Positions 23,472 to 31,821 of a DNA stretch of 64,000 nt are shown here, piece after piece. The position numbers and the translations under genes were made by a program. Each line of letters begins with the position of its first letter. The first letter of the stretch is position 1. Under the pieces are notes generated by a model. That model made no database searches, was not told where the DNA came from, and saw nothing but the letters and a program-made list of their open reading frames with translations. Origin of the DNA: CAVVDY01 sp963815775 (lineage in GTDB: Bacteria; Acidobacteriota; Terriglobia; Terriglobales; Acidobacteriaceae); contig CAWFIB010000011.1 of assembly GCA_963815775.1 (NCBI GenBank), positions 62,001-126,000 on the forward strand, given 5' to 3'.

Positions 23472-25661
23472 TTGCGACGTCTATCTGCGGTTGTTCTGTT
23501 CTGCGCCCTGAACCTGATTCCTGCCACATACGCCCAGCCTGGTAAAGCTCAGGCGCCGGTGCCATTCGCTCCGCCAACTTCCATCACTGGCTATCGCGAT
23601 GCGACCGCCGAGTTGCAGGCGGAGAAGACCTTTCTTACCGTGCCTAGTGCTGAGCTGGCGAAAGAGCATCTGCGAATCCTGACCTCGGCGCCGCATATTG
23701 CCGGCTCGATTGAGGACAAGAAAACGGCCGAGTACGTCCTCGAGAAATTCAAGGAGGCCGGGCTCGACGCTTACATCCAGGAATACAAGGTGTGGATGAA
23801 CCTGCCGGGCGAGATCAAGGTCGATGTGGTAGCGCCAGAGGGCGTCACCATGCACGGGCCCTCGCCGGAGCACGTGAGTGACGATCCCTATCAGGACGAT
23901 CCGCGCGTCAGCACCGCCTTCAATGAGTACTCGCCATCGGGCGACGTCACCGCCGAGGTGGTCTACGCCAATTACGGCCGCCTGGAGGACTTCAAGAAGC
24001 TGCAGGAGATGGGCGTCGAGGTGAAGGGCAAGATCGTGATTGTTCGCTATGGCATGAACTTTCGCGGGGTGAAGCCTTATGTTGCCGAGCAGTTCGGCGC
24101 CGCCGGGGTGATCATCTATTCCGATCCCTGGGACGATGGCTACTTCAAGGGCGACCCGTATCCCAAGGGCCCGATGCGGCCGCCAAGCGGGGTGCAGCGC
24201 GGCTCGATCCAGTATCTGTTCCGCTACCCGGGCGATCCAACCACGCCGGGCATTGCCTCCCTTCCCGACTTGCCGGACAGCAAGCGCACGCCTCCGGACA
24301 AGGCGACCGATCTGACCAAGGTCCCGACCACGCCGCTGTCGTATCAGGATGCGGCGCCAATCATGGCCAACCTCGGAGGGCCGGACTCGCCACGTGATTG
24401 GCAGGGCGCGCTTCCCTTCACCTATCACCTTGGGCCGGGGCCGGTGAAGGTCCACATGCTGCTGAAGCAGAACTATCACTGGGCCACAATGTACGACGTC
24501 ATCGGCATGGTGAAAGGCACGCAGGCTCCCGATGAATGGGTCGTCTCCGGCAATCACCGCGATGCGTGGGTGTATGGCGCGGTCGACCCTAACAGCGGCA
24601 CGGCCGCGATGCTGGAGTCGGTGCACGGCGTCGGCGAGTTGCTGAAGACCGGCTGGCGCCCGAAGCGGACGCTGATGTTCTGCAGTTGGGATGGCGAAGA
24701 AGAAGGCCTGATCGGCTCGACGGAGTTCGCCGAGCAGCACGCCAACGATCTGAAGAATGCCGTCGCCTACTTCAACATGGACGTCGCGGTAGCCGGGCCA
24801 AACTATGGCGCCTCCGCTGTACCCAGCCTCAAACAATATGAGCGCGACATTGCGAAGGCGGTGCCGAGTCCCAAGGGCGGCAGCGTCTATGAGCAGTGGA
24901 AGATTGACCAGGAGCAGAAAGAACATGACGGCTCGAACCGCATCAATTCTGCCCTGGGAGGTTCGCCGCGCGAGCCTAATGCCAAGATCAAGGAAGATGT
25001 GAGTGTTGGCGACCTGGGCAGCGGCTCGGACTTCACGCCCTTCCTGCAGCACCTCGGCGTGCCGTCGACTGACATCGGCTCGCACGGGCCGTATGGCGTA
25101 TATCACTCGGTCTTCGACAACTTCGCCTGGTTCACTAAGTTTGGCGATCCGACCTTTGTCTATGAAAAGGAGATGGCGCAGGTCTTCGGGATTCAGGCGA
25201 TCAGGATGGCGTCCGCCGACGTGCTGCCCTTCGACTACGAAGAGTATGCCAAGGAGATTGCGGCGTACCTGAAGGTGGCGCAACAGAAGTCGGCGAAGGT
25301 CTTTGCAGCGCAGTCGCCATCGTTTTCCGCAGCCGAGCAGGCGGCGCAGCGCATGGAGAAAGCTGGAGCCGAAATGCTAAAGGCCCAGTCTAGCCCCACC
25401 GGCAACACGGCAGCGATGAATGAGGCACTGATCAACACCGAGCGCGCCTTCGTCCTCGACGACGGTCTGCCGGAAGGCCGCCAGTGGTTCAAGCACGCCA
25501 TCTACGCTCCCGGCGAGTACACCGGATACGCCGCGGTAGTGATTCCGGGAGTGAATGAAGCCATCGACCGCAAAGACCTGGCGAACACGCAACAGCAATT
25601 ACAGGAGCTGACCGCTGCCATCAACCGCGCGGCGGATGTGCTGGAGAAGGGGGCGAAGTAG
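23472..25661 (+). CDS. M28-family zinc peptidase (glutamate carboxypeptidase II-like), secreted
   Basis: 729 residues from a TTG at 23472. That TTG has AAGGAG 9 bases upstream and starts a Sec signal peptide (RRLSAVVLFCALNLIPATYAQ); an upstream extension has no support. Domain order is PA domain (about 120-330), then M28 catalytic core, then TfR-dimerisation domain (about 580-720). Zinc ligands: His and Asp in SGNHRDAWVYG, Glu-Glu in SWDGEEEGLIGS, Asp in NMDVAV, and His in YGVYHSVFDNF. The layout equals human GCPII/PSMA. It likely trims acidic or other peptides outside the cytoplasmic membrane. Confidence 0.92.
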   Translation: MRRLSAVVLFCALNLIPATYAQPGKAQAPVPFAPPTSITGYRDATAELQAEKTFLTVPSAELAKEHLRILTSAPHIAGSIEDKKTAEYVLEKFKEAGLDAYIQEYKVWMNLPGEIKVDVVAPEGVTMHGPSPEHVSDDPYQDDPRVSTAFNEYSPSGDVTAEVVYANYGRLEDFKKLQEMGVEVKGKIVIVRYGMNFRGVKPYVAEQFGAAGVIIYSDPWDDGYFKGDPYPKGPMRPPSGVQRGSIQYLFRYPGDPTTPGIASLPDLPDSKRTPPDKATDLTKVPTTPLSYQDAAPIMANLGGPDSPRDWQGALPFTYHLGPGPVKVHMLLKQNYHWATMYDVIGMVKGTQAPDEWVVSGNHRDAWVYGAVDPNSGTAAMLESVHGVGELLKTGWRPKRTLMFCSWDGEEEGLIGSTEFAEQHANDLKNAVAYFNMDVAVAGPNYGASAVPSLKQYERDIAKAVPSPKGGSVYEQWKIDQEQKEHDGSNRINSALGGSPREPNAKIKEDVSVGDLGSGSDFTPFLQHLGVPSTDIGSHGPYGVYHSVFDNFAWFTKFGDPTFVYEKEMAQVFGIQAIRMASADVLPFDYEEYAKEIAAYLKVAQQKSAKVFAAQSPSFSAAEQAAQRMEKAGAEMLKAQSSPTGNTAAMNEALINTERAFVLDDGLPEGRQWFKHAIYAPGEYTGYAAVVIPGVNEAIDRKDLANTQQQLQELTAAINRAADVLEKGAK

Positions 25662-25665
25662 GGAC

Positions 25666-25689
25666 GCTATTCGCTATTCGCTATTCGCT
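25666..25689 (+). repeat. Heptanucleotide array (GCTATTC)x3 after the M28 gene
   Basis: Three exact 7-bp units plus GCT, starting 5 bases after the M28 stop codon. Confidence 0.85.
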
Positions 25690-25705
25690 CTTGTCTCTTT
25701 GCTGT

Positions 25706-25790
25706 TGTCATCCTTAACGCAGTCGAAGGACCTCTATGATCGCGAAAAGTTTCGTGAGCATGGGGGCCTTCGCTTTGCTCAGGATGACAA
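25706..25790. repeat. TGTCATCC-ended element with 9-bp terminal inverted repeats
   Basis: TTGTCATCC at 25706-25714 and GGATGACAA at 25782-25790. Inside is GCAGTCGAAGGACCTCTATG, the block shared with copies at 5011-5067 and 31639-31697. 85 bp, non-coding, between convergent genes. Confidence 0.8.
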
Positions 25791-25813
25791 TCGGTAATGC
25801 CGGGGCGCAACTC

Positions 25814-26851
25814 CTACGACATTCTCACCTTGGACTCGGCGCCCTTCAGCATGTGGATGCTCTCGATGAAGCGCACCTTGCGATTGCTGAGTTTCATCAC
25901 CAGCGACTTGGTGCGGACGCCGTCGCCGAAGAAGCGCACACCTTCCAGCAGCGGGCCATCCGTCACGCCGGTGGCGGCGAAGACGATGTTCTTGCCCGGC
26001 GCCAACTCCTCCGCGACGTAAATGCGCTTGGGGTCCTTGATCCCCATGTCCGGCATGCGCTCGGCCTGTTCCGGCGTGTAGCCGGTCAGGCGTCCGACCA
26101 TGTAGCCGTTGAGGCAGCGAATGGCCGCGGCGGTGATCACGCCTTCGGGAGCGCCGCCCGATCCCATCACGGCGTGCACACCCGAGCCCAGCATGGCGGC
26201 AGCAACGCCCGGCGAGAGGTCGCCGTCGGAGATCAGACGAATGCGGGCGCCCGCCTTGCGCACGTCGGCAATGAGCCTCTCGTGGCGCGGGCGGTCGAGG
26301 ATAACGATCACCAGGTCCTCGACCCTGCGGCCCAGCACTTTGGCGATAACCGCCAGATTGTGCGTCACCGGCGCTTCCAGATCGACCATGCCGCGGCACG
26401 ACGGGCCAACGACCATCTTCTCCATGTAGCAGTCGGGAGCATGCAGCAGGCCCCCTCGTTCCGACGCTGCCAGCACGGTGATCGCGCCCGGCAATCCGAG
26501 GGCGCAAAGATTGGTACCTTCCAGCGGATCGACCGCGATGTCCACCTCGGGGTAAGCGCCGCCGTCTCGCTTTCCCACCTTCTCGCCGATGTAGAGCATG
26601 GGGGCTTCGTCGCGCTCGCCTTCGCCGATGACAATGGTGCCGTCCATGGGCACCGAATCCATGACGGTGCGCATGGTCTCAGTGGCGACGTGGTCGGCGA
26701 GCTTGCGATCGCCCTGCCCCATGGTCTTGCCCGAGGCGATGGCCGCCTCTTCCACCACGCGCAGGAATTCCAGCGCGAGGTCGGATTCGAAGTTGGTCTT
26801 CAGGACGGGAGTAGTTGCGACGGCTTCTTCGGTTTGAGCTTTGGTTGCCAT
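25814..26851 (-). CDS. glpX: Fructose-1,6-bisphosphatase, class II
   Basis: 345 residues from the ATG at 26851 (GGAGGCC upstream). GlpX motifs: GKTMGQGDRKLADHVATETMR, IVIGEGERDEAPMLYIGE (metal-binding EGExDE), VDIAVDPLEGTNLCALG, LDRPRHERLIADVR, LISDGDLSPGVAAAM and GSGGAPEGVITAAAIRCL. It removes the 1-phosphate from fructose 1,6-bisphosphate in gluconeogenesis. Some Acidobacteriota and cyanobacterial members also act on sedoheptulose 1,7-bisphosphate. With pckA in the window this completes two irreversible gluconeogenic steps. Confidence 0.94.
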   Translation of the reverse strand: MATKAQTEEAVATTPVLKTNFESDLALEFLRVVEEAAIASGKTMGQGDRKLADHVATETMRTVMDSVPMDGTIVIGEGERDEAPMLYIGEKVGKRDGGAYPEVDIAVDPLEGTNLCALGLPGAITVLAASERGGLLHAPDCYMEKMVVGPSCRGMVDLEAPVTHNLAVIAKVLGRRVEDLVIVILDRPRHERLIADVRKAGARIRLISDGDLSPGVAAAMLGSGVHAVMGSGGAPEGVITAAAIRCLNGYMVGRLTGYTPEQAERMPDMGIKDPKRIYVAEELAPGKNIVFAATGVTDGPLLEGVRFFGDGVRTKSLVMKLSNRKVRFIESIHMLKGAESKVRMS

Positions 26852-26971
26852 AAGGCCTCCGCCGGACACGGCTTGTACGCTACAAAGCTAACAGGATACA
26901 CGCGCCCTCAATGATCGCAAGCGCAATAAAGTGTCGCCATACAACGAAATACACACTATCGTATTCACACT

Positions 26972-27154
26972 ATGTCGTGCCCCGACAAGAACATCAACTT
27001 TGGCACCACGCGCGACGATGTGCGCGCTTACCAGGACACCCTGGTCCGCAAAGGCCTTGAGGAAATACGCCTGGGCAAGGTTGTAAGCCATGACGAAGTC
27101 GTCAGGCGAATGAAGCTGAGCGGCCGCACAAGCCAATCGTCCGATTGCCACTAA
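26972..27154 (+). CDS. Small protein resembling an orphan antitoxin
   Basis: 60 residues. The segment KGLEEIRLGKVVSHDEVVRRMK is like the C-terminal tail of RHH or Phd-type antitoxins (E-E-I-x-x-G-K-V-V-S-H-D-E-V). There is no N-terminal DNA-binding domain of normal length and no toxin downstream. It could be a broken or orphan antitoxin. No Shine-Dalgarno. A competing minus-strand reading (26888-27151) looks like a shadow. Confidence 0.45.
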   Translation: MSCPDKNINFGTTRDDVRAYQDTLVRKGLEEIRLGKVVSHDEVVRRMKLSGRTSQSSDCH

Positions 27155-27205
27155 GCTACCATCACCGCATCACTGCGTTTTGATACGAAGCCCCGGAGGA
27201 AGCCC

Positions 27206-28549
27206 ATGCCCTCAACTTTCGAAACCACCTGCTGTGTTGTCGGCGGCGGCCCCGCCGGGGTCATGCTCGGCTACCTCCTGGCCCGCAAGGGCGTGCAGGT
27301 CATGGTGCTGGAGAAGCACAAGGACTTCTTCCGCGACTTTCGCGGCGATACCGTACACCCCTCCACGCTCCAACTGATGTACGAACTGCGAATCCTCGAC
27401 GACTTCCTGCGCATACCGCACCAGCAGATTACTTATGTCGGGGGCGTGTTTGGAGATTTCAAGTTCAAGGCCGCGGATTTTCGATTCCTTCCGACACACT
27501 GCAAGTTCGTCGCCCTCATGCCGCAATGGGACTTCCTCGACTTCCTCTCGGGGAAAGCGAAGCAGTATCCGAGCTTCGATCTGCGCATGGAGCACGAAGC
27601 GGTCGGCCTGCTCAGCGACCGCGGCTGCATCACTGGGGTGAAGGTGAAGACGCCGGCAGGAGACACCGAAATTCGCGCCGACCTGGTCGTCGGCTGCGAT
27701 GGCAGGCACTCCATCACGCGCCAGGCCGGCGGCCTTGAGGTGCAGGAGTTCGGGGTGCCTATCGATGTGTTGTGGTTCCACATCAGTCGCCAGCCGAACG
27801 ATCCCGATCAGCTGCTGGGCAACATCAACTACGGCAAGGCGCTGATACTGATCGATCGCGACAATTATTTTCAGGCCGGCTTGGTCATTCGCAAAGATTC
27901 GTTCGACGACATCAAATCGCGCGGTCTGGAGGCATTCCGCGATTCCCTCCGGCAGATCGCTCCCTATCTCGGCGACCGTCCCAACGAGATTACCGATTGG
28001 GGGCAAGTAAAGCTGCTCACCGTGCAGCTCAATCGTCTGCGGCAGTGGTATCGGCCGGGACTGTTGTGCATCGGCGACGCCGCGCACGCCATGTCGCCTG
28101 CGGGTGGAGTGGGTATCAATCTGGCGATCCAGGATGCTGTTGCCACTGCCAACCTGCTGGCCGACGCGCTGCGCCAGAAATGTCTTACCTCTGATTTGCT
28201 GGCCTCGGTGCAAAACCGCCGCGAGTTTCCTACGCGCGTCACCCAGGCATTGCAGGCCAACGCGCACAAGGTGTTGGCCAAGGTGTTTCAGAACCCCGGA
28301 CCGGCGCACGCGCCATGGCAACTCAAAGTCGCCGTCGAGGTCCCAGGAGTGCACCGCGCATTGGGGAGGGTAATTGGACTCGGAGTGCGGCCGGAGCATG
28401 TTGCAGGTGCTGAACCGCGCCCAGGCTGTGACGGCAAGCGCCTGGTGAAGATTGCGGTTGGAATTGGCATAGCCGCGGCAACCGCAGCTCTCACCTACCG
28501 CATTCTGACAAAGGCCTCGCGGCGGAAAGCGGCCTTGTCGTGGCGGTAG
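27206..28549 (+). CDS. FAD-dependent monooxygenase (PHBH-like) with hydrophobic C-terminus
   Basis: 447 residues. Rossmann motif VVGGGPAGVMLGYLLARKG (residues 11-29), a second motif DLVVGCDGRHSITR, and the FAD-ribityl motif CIGDAAHAMSPAGGVGINLAIQDA: a group A flavin hydroxylase. After the normal end there is an added basic part and a hydrophobic stretch (VKIAVGIGIAAATAALTYRIL, about residues 415-437) that could anchor it to the membrane. GGAGGAAG precedes the ATG. Substrate unknown; no ring-cleavage genes lie nearby. Confidence 0.88.
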   Translation: MPSTFETTCCVVGGGPAGVMLGYLLARKGVQVMVLEKHKDFFRDFRGDTVHPSTLQLMYELRILDDFLRIPHQQITYVGGVFGDFKFKAADFRFLPTHCKFVALMPQWDFLDFLSGKAKQYPSFDLRMEHEAVGLLSDRGCITGVKVKTPAGDTEIRADLVVGCDGRHSITRQAGGLEVQEFGVPIDVLWFHISRQPNDPDQLLGNINYGKALILIDRDNYFQAGLVIRKDSFDDIKSRGLEAFRDSLRQIAPYLGDRPNEITDWGQVKLLTVQLNRLRQWYRPGLLCIGDAAHAMSPAGGVGINLAIQDAVATANLLADALRQKCLTSDLLASVQNRREFPTRVTQALQANAHKVLAKVFQNPGPAHAPWQLKVAVEVPGVHRALGRVIGLGVRPEHVAGAEPRPGCDGKRLVKIAVGIGIAAATAALTYRILTKASRRKAALSWR

Positions 28550-28630
28550 GAGTGCGCCCTGAGCGCTTGCACATGGTACAGATCCTGGGCCACGCTGGCC
28601 TAAGTTCAGAGTGGTAGCTTCGGCGGGAAA

Positions 28631-28870
28631 TCAGGCGGTGTGCTGCGCTTTGGGCTCGCGTTCGCCCTCGAGACGTGCAATGCGCTCTCGCAGATGAGTG
28701 ATCTCCATCGCATCGCGAATGGTGTTAAGCACCTCGGAATGACGCCGCTCGGCAGCCGCTTCGTTGCGATCGATGCGCGATTCCAGTGCATCCATGCGTG
28801 CCTTCAACTCGCGAATCTCGGGAGCGATTGTGTCCTGCACGGCTTCATTTAGGCCCGGAATGCGGCTCAT
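28631..28870 (-). CDS. Small coiled-coil protein
   Basis: 79 residues, mostly one charged helix: EIRELKARMDALESRIDRNEAAAERRHSEVLNTIRDAMEITHLRERIARLEGE. Heptad a/d positions carry Leu, Met, Ile. No domain is recognised. Similar short coiled-coil genes accompany PIN or Uma2-type genes in other bacteria, but none is adjacent here. The protein at 34425-34679 is of the same general type. Confidence 0.55.
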   Translation of the reverse strand: MSRIPGLNEAVQDTIAPEIRELKARMDALESRIDRNEAAAERRHSEVLNTIRDAMEITHLRERIARLEGEREPKAQHTA

Positions 28871-28989
28871 GCGGACAGTCTAACCCATCTCGTGAGGGCA
28901 GCGGTCGGCCATACAGGACACGCCTCAAGTGTTCTCCCCGCTGGTATTTTTTGTCTCCCGCGCGGTAGGATACCAGCAACTCAGGTTCC

Positions 28990-31512
28990 ATGATCTTGCG
29001 GCTCCATGCCGGCCGGCGGCTCGTACTTCTATTTGTTTCGCTCCTCATGGCGGGCGCCGGACTGCGGGCGCAATCGCCAGAGAAACCGCAGTCTGTCATT
29101 CCCCTCTACCGCTCCCTGCAAAGCGTCGGCCTCAATCCGCAGCAAATCTACAAGATTCGCGAGGCGGAGATCGATCGCGAAGACATCCACCTCTGGCTCA
29201 ACGACGGCACCATCGGCTTCTTGCAGGCGGTGGACGGACACATCACCGGTGCCTACTTCGAAGGCGACGGCGAGGTGCTGGTCCGCCCGCCGGACCGGCA
29301 GGAGCGCGCATCGCTGGGTCTGTTCACCGGCGAAGGCGTGCTGGAGGAGAGATTCTCCACTGCCTACCTCCGCTTCAACGACGACACCGCGTCGGAGTTG
29401 CAGCAGTATCTGCGTCCGCCGTTCGACGACACCAAGACATTCTTCGATCACAACGATCCCATCGCGCGCAACCTGGCCTCGATTGACGCGATGCGGCTGG
29501 CGATTTCCTTCACCAGCGGACCGACTACAGTAGCCAGCGGAGAGCAGCCGCCGCTCCCCGATCGTCTGTTGCATGTTCGCGTCGCAGGCAAGCGCCTGGG
29601 CGCCTTCGACATTTACTTCGACACCCGCGACCCGGAACAGATTGAGGTAGGCCAGGCTTCGTCGAAGGACGACCAAACCTATTACGACCTATGGATGAGC
29701 TTCGTGATGCAATCGCTGCGCAAGCAGCAGCTCAGCGGGTCGCGCTTTCACGGCCCCACCGGGCCCGCGTGGACGCGCGACGCCATCACCGTCACCAAGT
29801 ACACGGTCAACGGCAAGGTCAGCCCACCGACCGACCTGTCGGCCGAAGCGACGCTTGAGGTGGAAGCCCGGCAGGGCGGCGCGCGCATCGTGATGTTCGA
29901 ACTCTCGCGCTACCTGCTGGTGAAATCGGTGACGATGGATGGCACGCCGCTGGAGTTCCTGCAAAACGAGGCCATCGAGGGGAGCGAGCTGGCCCGCCGG
30001 GGAAACGATCTGGTCGCCGTAGTCTTTCCCCAGCCTTTGAAACTTGGGGAGCACTTCGCGCTGCATTTCACCTATGCCGGCCCGGCGCTGTCCGATGCCG
30101 GCGGTGGATTAGTGTACGTCGGCGCGCGCGGCACCTGGTATCCCAATCGCGGCATTGCCATGGCCAACTACGACTTGACCTTCCGCTTTCCGCAGTCATG
30201 GACGCTGGTGGCCACTGGCAAACAGGTTTCGCTGGAACGCGAGGGCGACGACTACATTGGCCACTGGATCACCGAGCAGCCTATCCCCATTGCCGGCTTT
30301 AACTTGGGCCAATACATGGAGGCCAAGGCGCAAGCCGGCAACATTGAAGTGCTGGACTACGCAACTCGCGGCGTGGAACGCGACATTGGGACCAGCCAGA
30401 GCCCTCCCACCCCGGGGAAGCCCGCAAGCACGACTCCTCCATTGTCAGAGGTAGCCAGGGAGCACGCCGCCGGCCTCGATCCCGCGCGCGAGCTGAAGCC
30501 GATTGCTGACAAAGCCGCCGATACGCTCACCGCGTTATCGCAGATGCTGGGCCCATATCCGTTTTCCACCTTGTCGCTGACCCAACGCCCAGGCATGGAG
30601 AGCCAGGGTTGGCCGGGACTGATCTTTCTCTCCAGTTACGTGTATCTATCGTCGGCAGAGCGCGAAGCGCTGAAGCTGTCACCCAGCGACAATGTGCTGT
30701 TCGCCGAGGTCATGATGCCGCATGAGCTGGGTCATCAATGGTGGGGCGATCAGGTTTCCTGGGCCAGCTATCACGAGCAGTGGCTGATGGAGGCGCTGGC
30801 CAATTACTGCGCATTGCTCCTGATGGAGCGCAGCAAGCCGGAAGACGTGCAAGTCATGCTGGAAATGTATCGCTCGTTTCTGGCGACGAAGTCGAAGGAT
30901 GGGCTGCCGAATGTGGAAGCCGGGCCGGTGACGCTCGGCGTCAGGCTATCGTCGTCCAAGTTTCCCAAGGGATACGAGATCATTACCTACGGGCGAGGCA
31001 CCTGGCTGATCCATATGCTGCGTTCCATGCTGCGCGATGCTTCGCGTACGGCGGAAAATCCGGACGGCGACGACAAGCTGTTCATGACCGTACTGCGGAA
31101 CCTGGTCCAACGGCACCGTGGCCAGGAGCTGACCAATGCGCAGTTTGAGAAGGCCTTCGAAGAGGTCCTGCCGCGCTCGCTGTGGTTCGAAGGGAGCCGG
31201 TCGCTGGACTGGTTCTTCGACGGATGGGTCAACGGCACGGCCTTCCCCAAATATGCGCTAACCGGAGTGAAGTTCACGGGAGCTGCAAGCTCGCGCCGCG
31301 TGAGCGCAACCATTCATCAGACCTCAGCGCCGTCGGACCTGGTGACGAGCATGCCGGTCTATGGCGTTGCCGGTGAGAAGCAGGTTTATCTGGGACGTGT
31401 TTTCGCGGAAGGCGACACCACGCAATTCACCTTGCGCGTACCGGCGCAGGTCACCAAGCTGGTGCTCGATCCGAAGGGCACGGTGCTGAGTGCGCCGGAG
31501 ACAAGCAACTAG
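28990..31512 (+). CDS. M1-family-like zinc aminopeptidase, secreted
   Basis: 840 residues. A signal peptide covers residues 1-28 (LVLLFVSLLMAGAGLRAQ). The N-terminal 250 residues are not M1-like and may be a beta-rich accessory domain. The M1 catalytic site follows: HELGHQWWGDQVSWASYHEQWLMEALANY, giving the His-Glu-x-x-His pair and the downstream Glu ligand. GMESQGWPGLIFL stands in place of the canonical GAMEN, and that change could alter exopeptidase specificity. The C-terminus is beta-rich. The stop codon (AGC AAC TAG) is inside a heptanucleotide array. Confidence 0.85.
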   Translation: MILRLHAGRRLVLLFVSLLMAGAGLRAQSPEKPQSVIPLYRSLQSVGLNPQQIYKIREAEIDREDIHLWLNDGTIGFLQAVDGHITGAYFEGDGEVLVRPPDRQERASLGLFTGEGVLEERFSTAYLRFNDDTASELQQYLRPPFDDTKTFFDHNDPIARNLASIDAMRLAISFTSGPTTVASGEQPPLPDRLLHVRVAGKRLGAFDIYFDTRDPEQIEVGQASSKDDQTYYDLWMSFVMQSLRKQQLSGSRFHGPTGPAWTRDAITVTKYTVNGKVSPPTDLSAEATLEVEARQGGARIVMFELSRYLLVKSVTMDGTPLEFLQNEAIEGSELARRGNDLVAVVFPQPLKLGEHFALHFTYAGPALSDAGGGLVYVGARGTWYPNRGIAMANYDLTFRFPQSWTLVATGKQVSLEREGDDYIGHWITEQPIPIAGFNLGQYMEAKAQAGNIEVLDYATRGVERDIGTSQSPPTPGKPASTTPPLSEVAREHAAGLDPARELKPIADKAADTLTALSQMLGPYPFSTLSLTQRPGMESQGWPGLIFLSSYVYLSSAEREALKLSPSDNVLFAEVMMPHELGHQWWGDQVSWASYHEQWLMEALANYCALLLMERSKPEDVQVMLEMYRSFLATKSKDGLPNVEAGPVTLGVRLSSSKFPKGYEIITYGRGTWLIHMLRSMLRDASRTAENPDGDDKLFMTVLRNLVQRHRGQELTNAQFEKAFEEVLPRSLWFEGSRSLDWFFDGWVNGTAFPKYALTGVKFTGAASSRRVSATIHQTSAPSDLVTSMPVYGVAGEKQVYLGRVFAEGDTTQFTLRVPAQVTKLVLDPKGTVLSAPETSN

Positions 31513-31534
31513 CAACTAGCAATTAGCAATTAGC
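31504..31534 (+). repeat. Heptanucleotide array holding the M1-like peptidase stop codon
   Basis: Units AGCAACT, AGCAACT, AGCAATT, AGCAATT plus AGC. TAG at 31510-31512 terminates the peptidase gene at the junction of units 1 and 2. Confidence 0.9.
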
Positions 31535-31597
31535 TTTTGCTCGTGCCAACCTCCGCTGACTTATCGCCTGGTACGTTTCTGCGAATCACCGCGTCAG

Positions 31598-31617
31598 GGC
31601 ACGACTTCAGTCGTGCC
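31598..31617. repeat. Hairpin GGCACGACT-TC-AGTCGTGCC
   Basis: Perfect 9-bp arms with flanking CGCGTCAG. The same hairpin with the same flank is found inverted at 39273-39292 and 39407-39426. Lies in the 309-base gap 31513-31821, which is filled by three repeat types and shows no thiamine riboswitch. Confidence 0.8.
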
Positions 31618-31638
31618 GTTGATGTACCTCTAAACCGC

Positions 31639-31697
31639 TGTCATCCTGAGCGGAGTGGTCCGCCGAAGGCGGAGAACGCAGTCGAAGGACCCCTATG
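31639..31697. repeat. Dispersed TGTCATCCTGAGCGG element, copy B
   Basis: Nearly identical to 5011-5067; only a few bases differ (GTGGT for GCGAT, GAACG for GAGCG). Located 125 bases before thiC. Confidence 0.8.
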
Positions 31698-31821
31698 GCA
31701 TCTAGCGGGACTTCCTCCCTTTTCCTCGAGCAGCCTTTCTGCGGCGAATCTGTGCTTGAAGAGTGCAATGCCATGCACCGGCGGCACTATAATTGAGGTC
31801 ATCACTGAGAGGACTCCCATC

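Noticed and set aside
26888..27151. Minus-strand frame opposite the small antitoxin-like gene
   Set aside because: No ribosome site and no domain; the plus-strand reading has antitoxin-like residues.
31513..31821. Possible TPP riboswitch before thiC
   Set aside because: The CTGAGA seen at 31804 is only 18 bases before the ATG and the other conserved TPP-binding parts are absent. The gap is filled with repeats.
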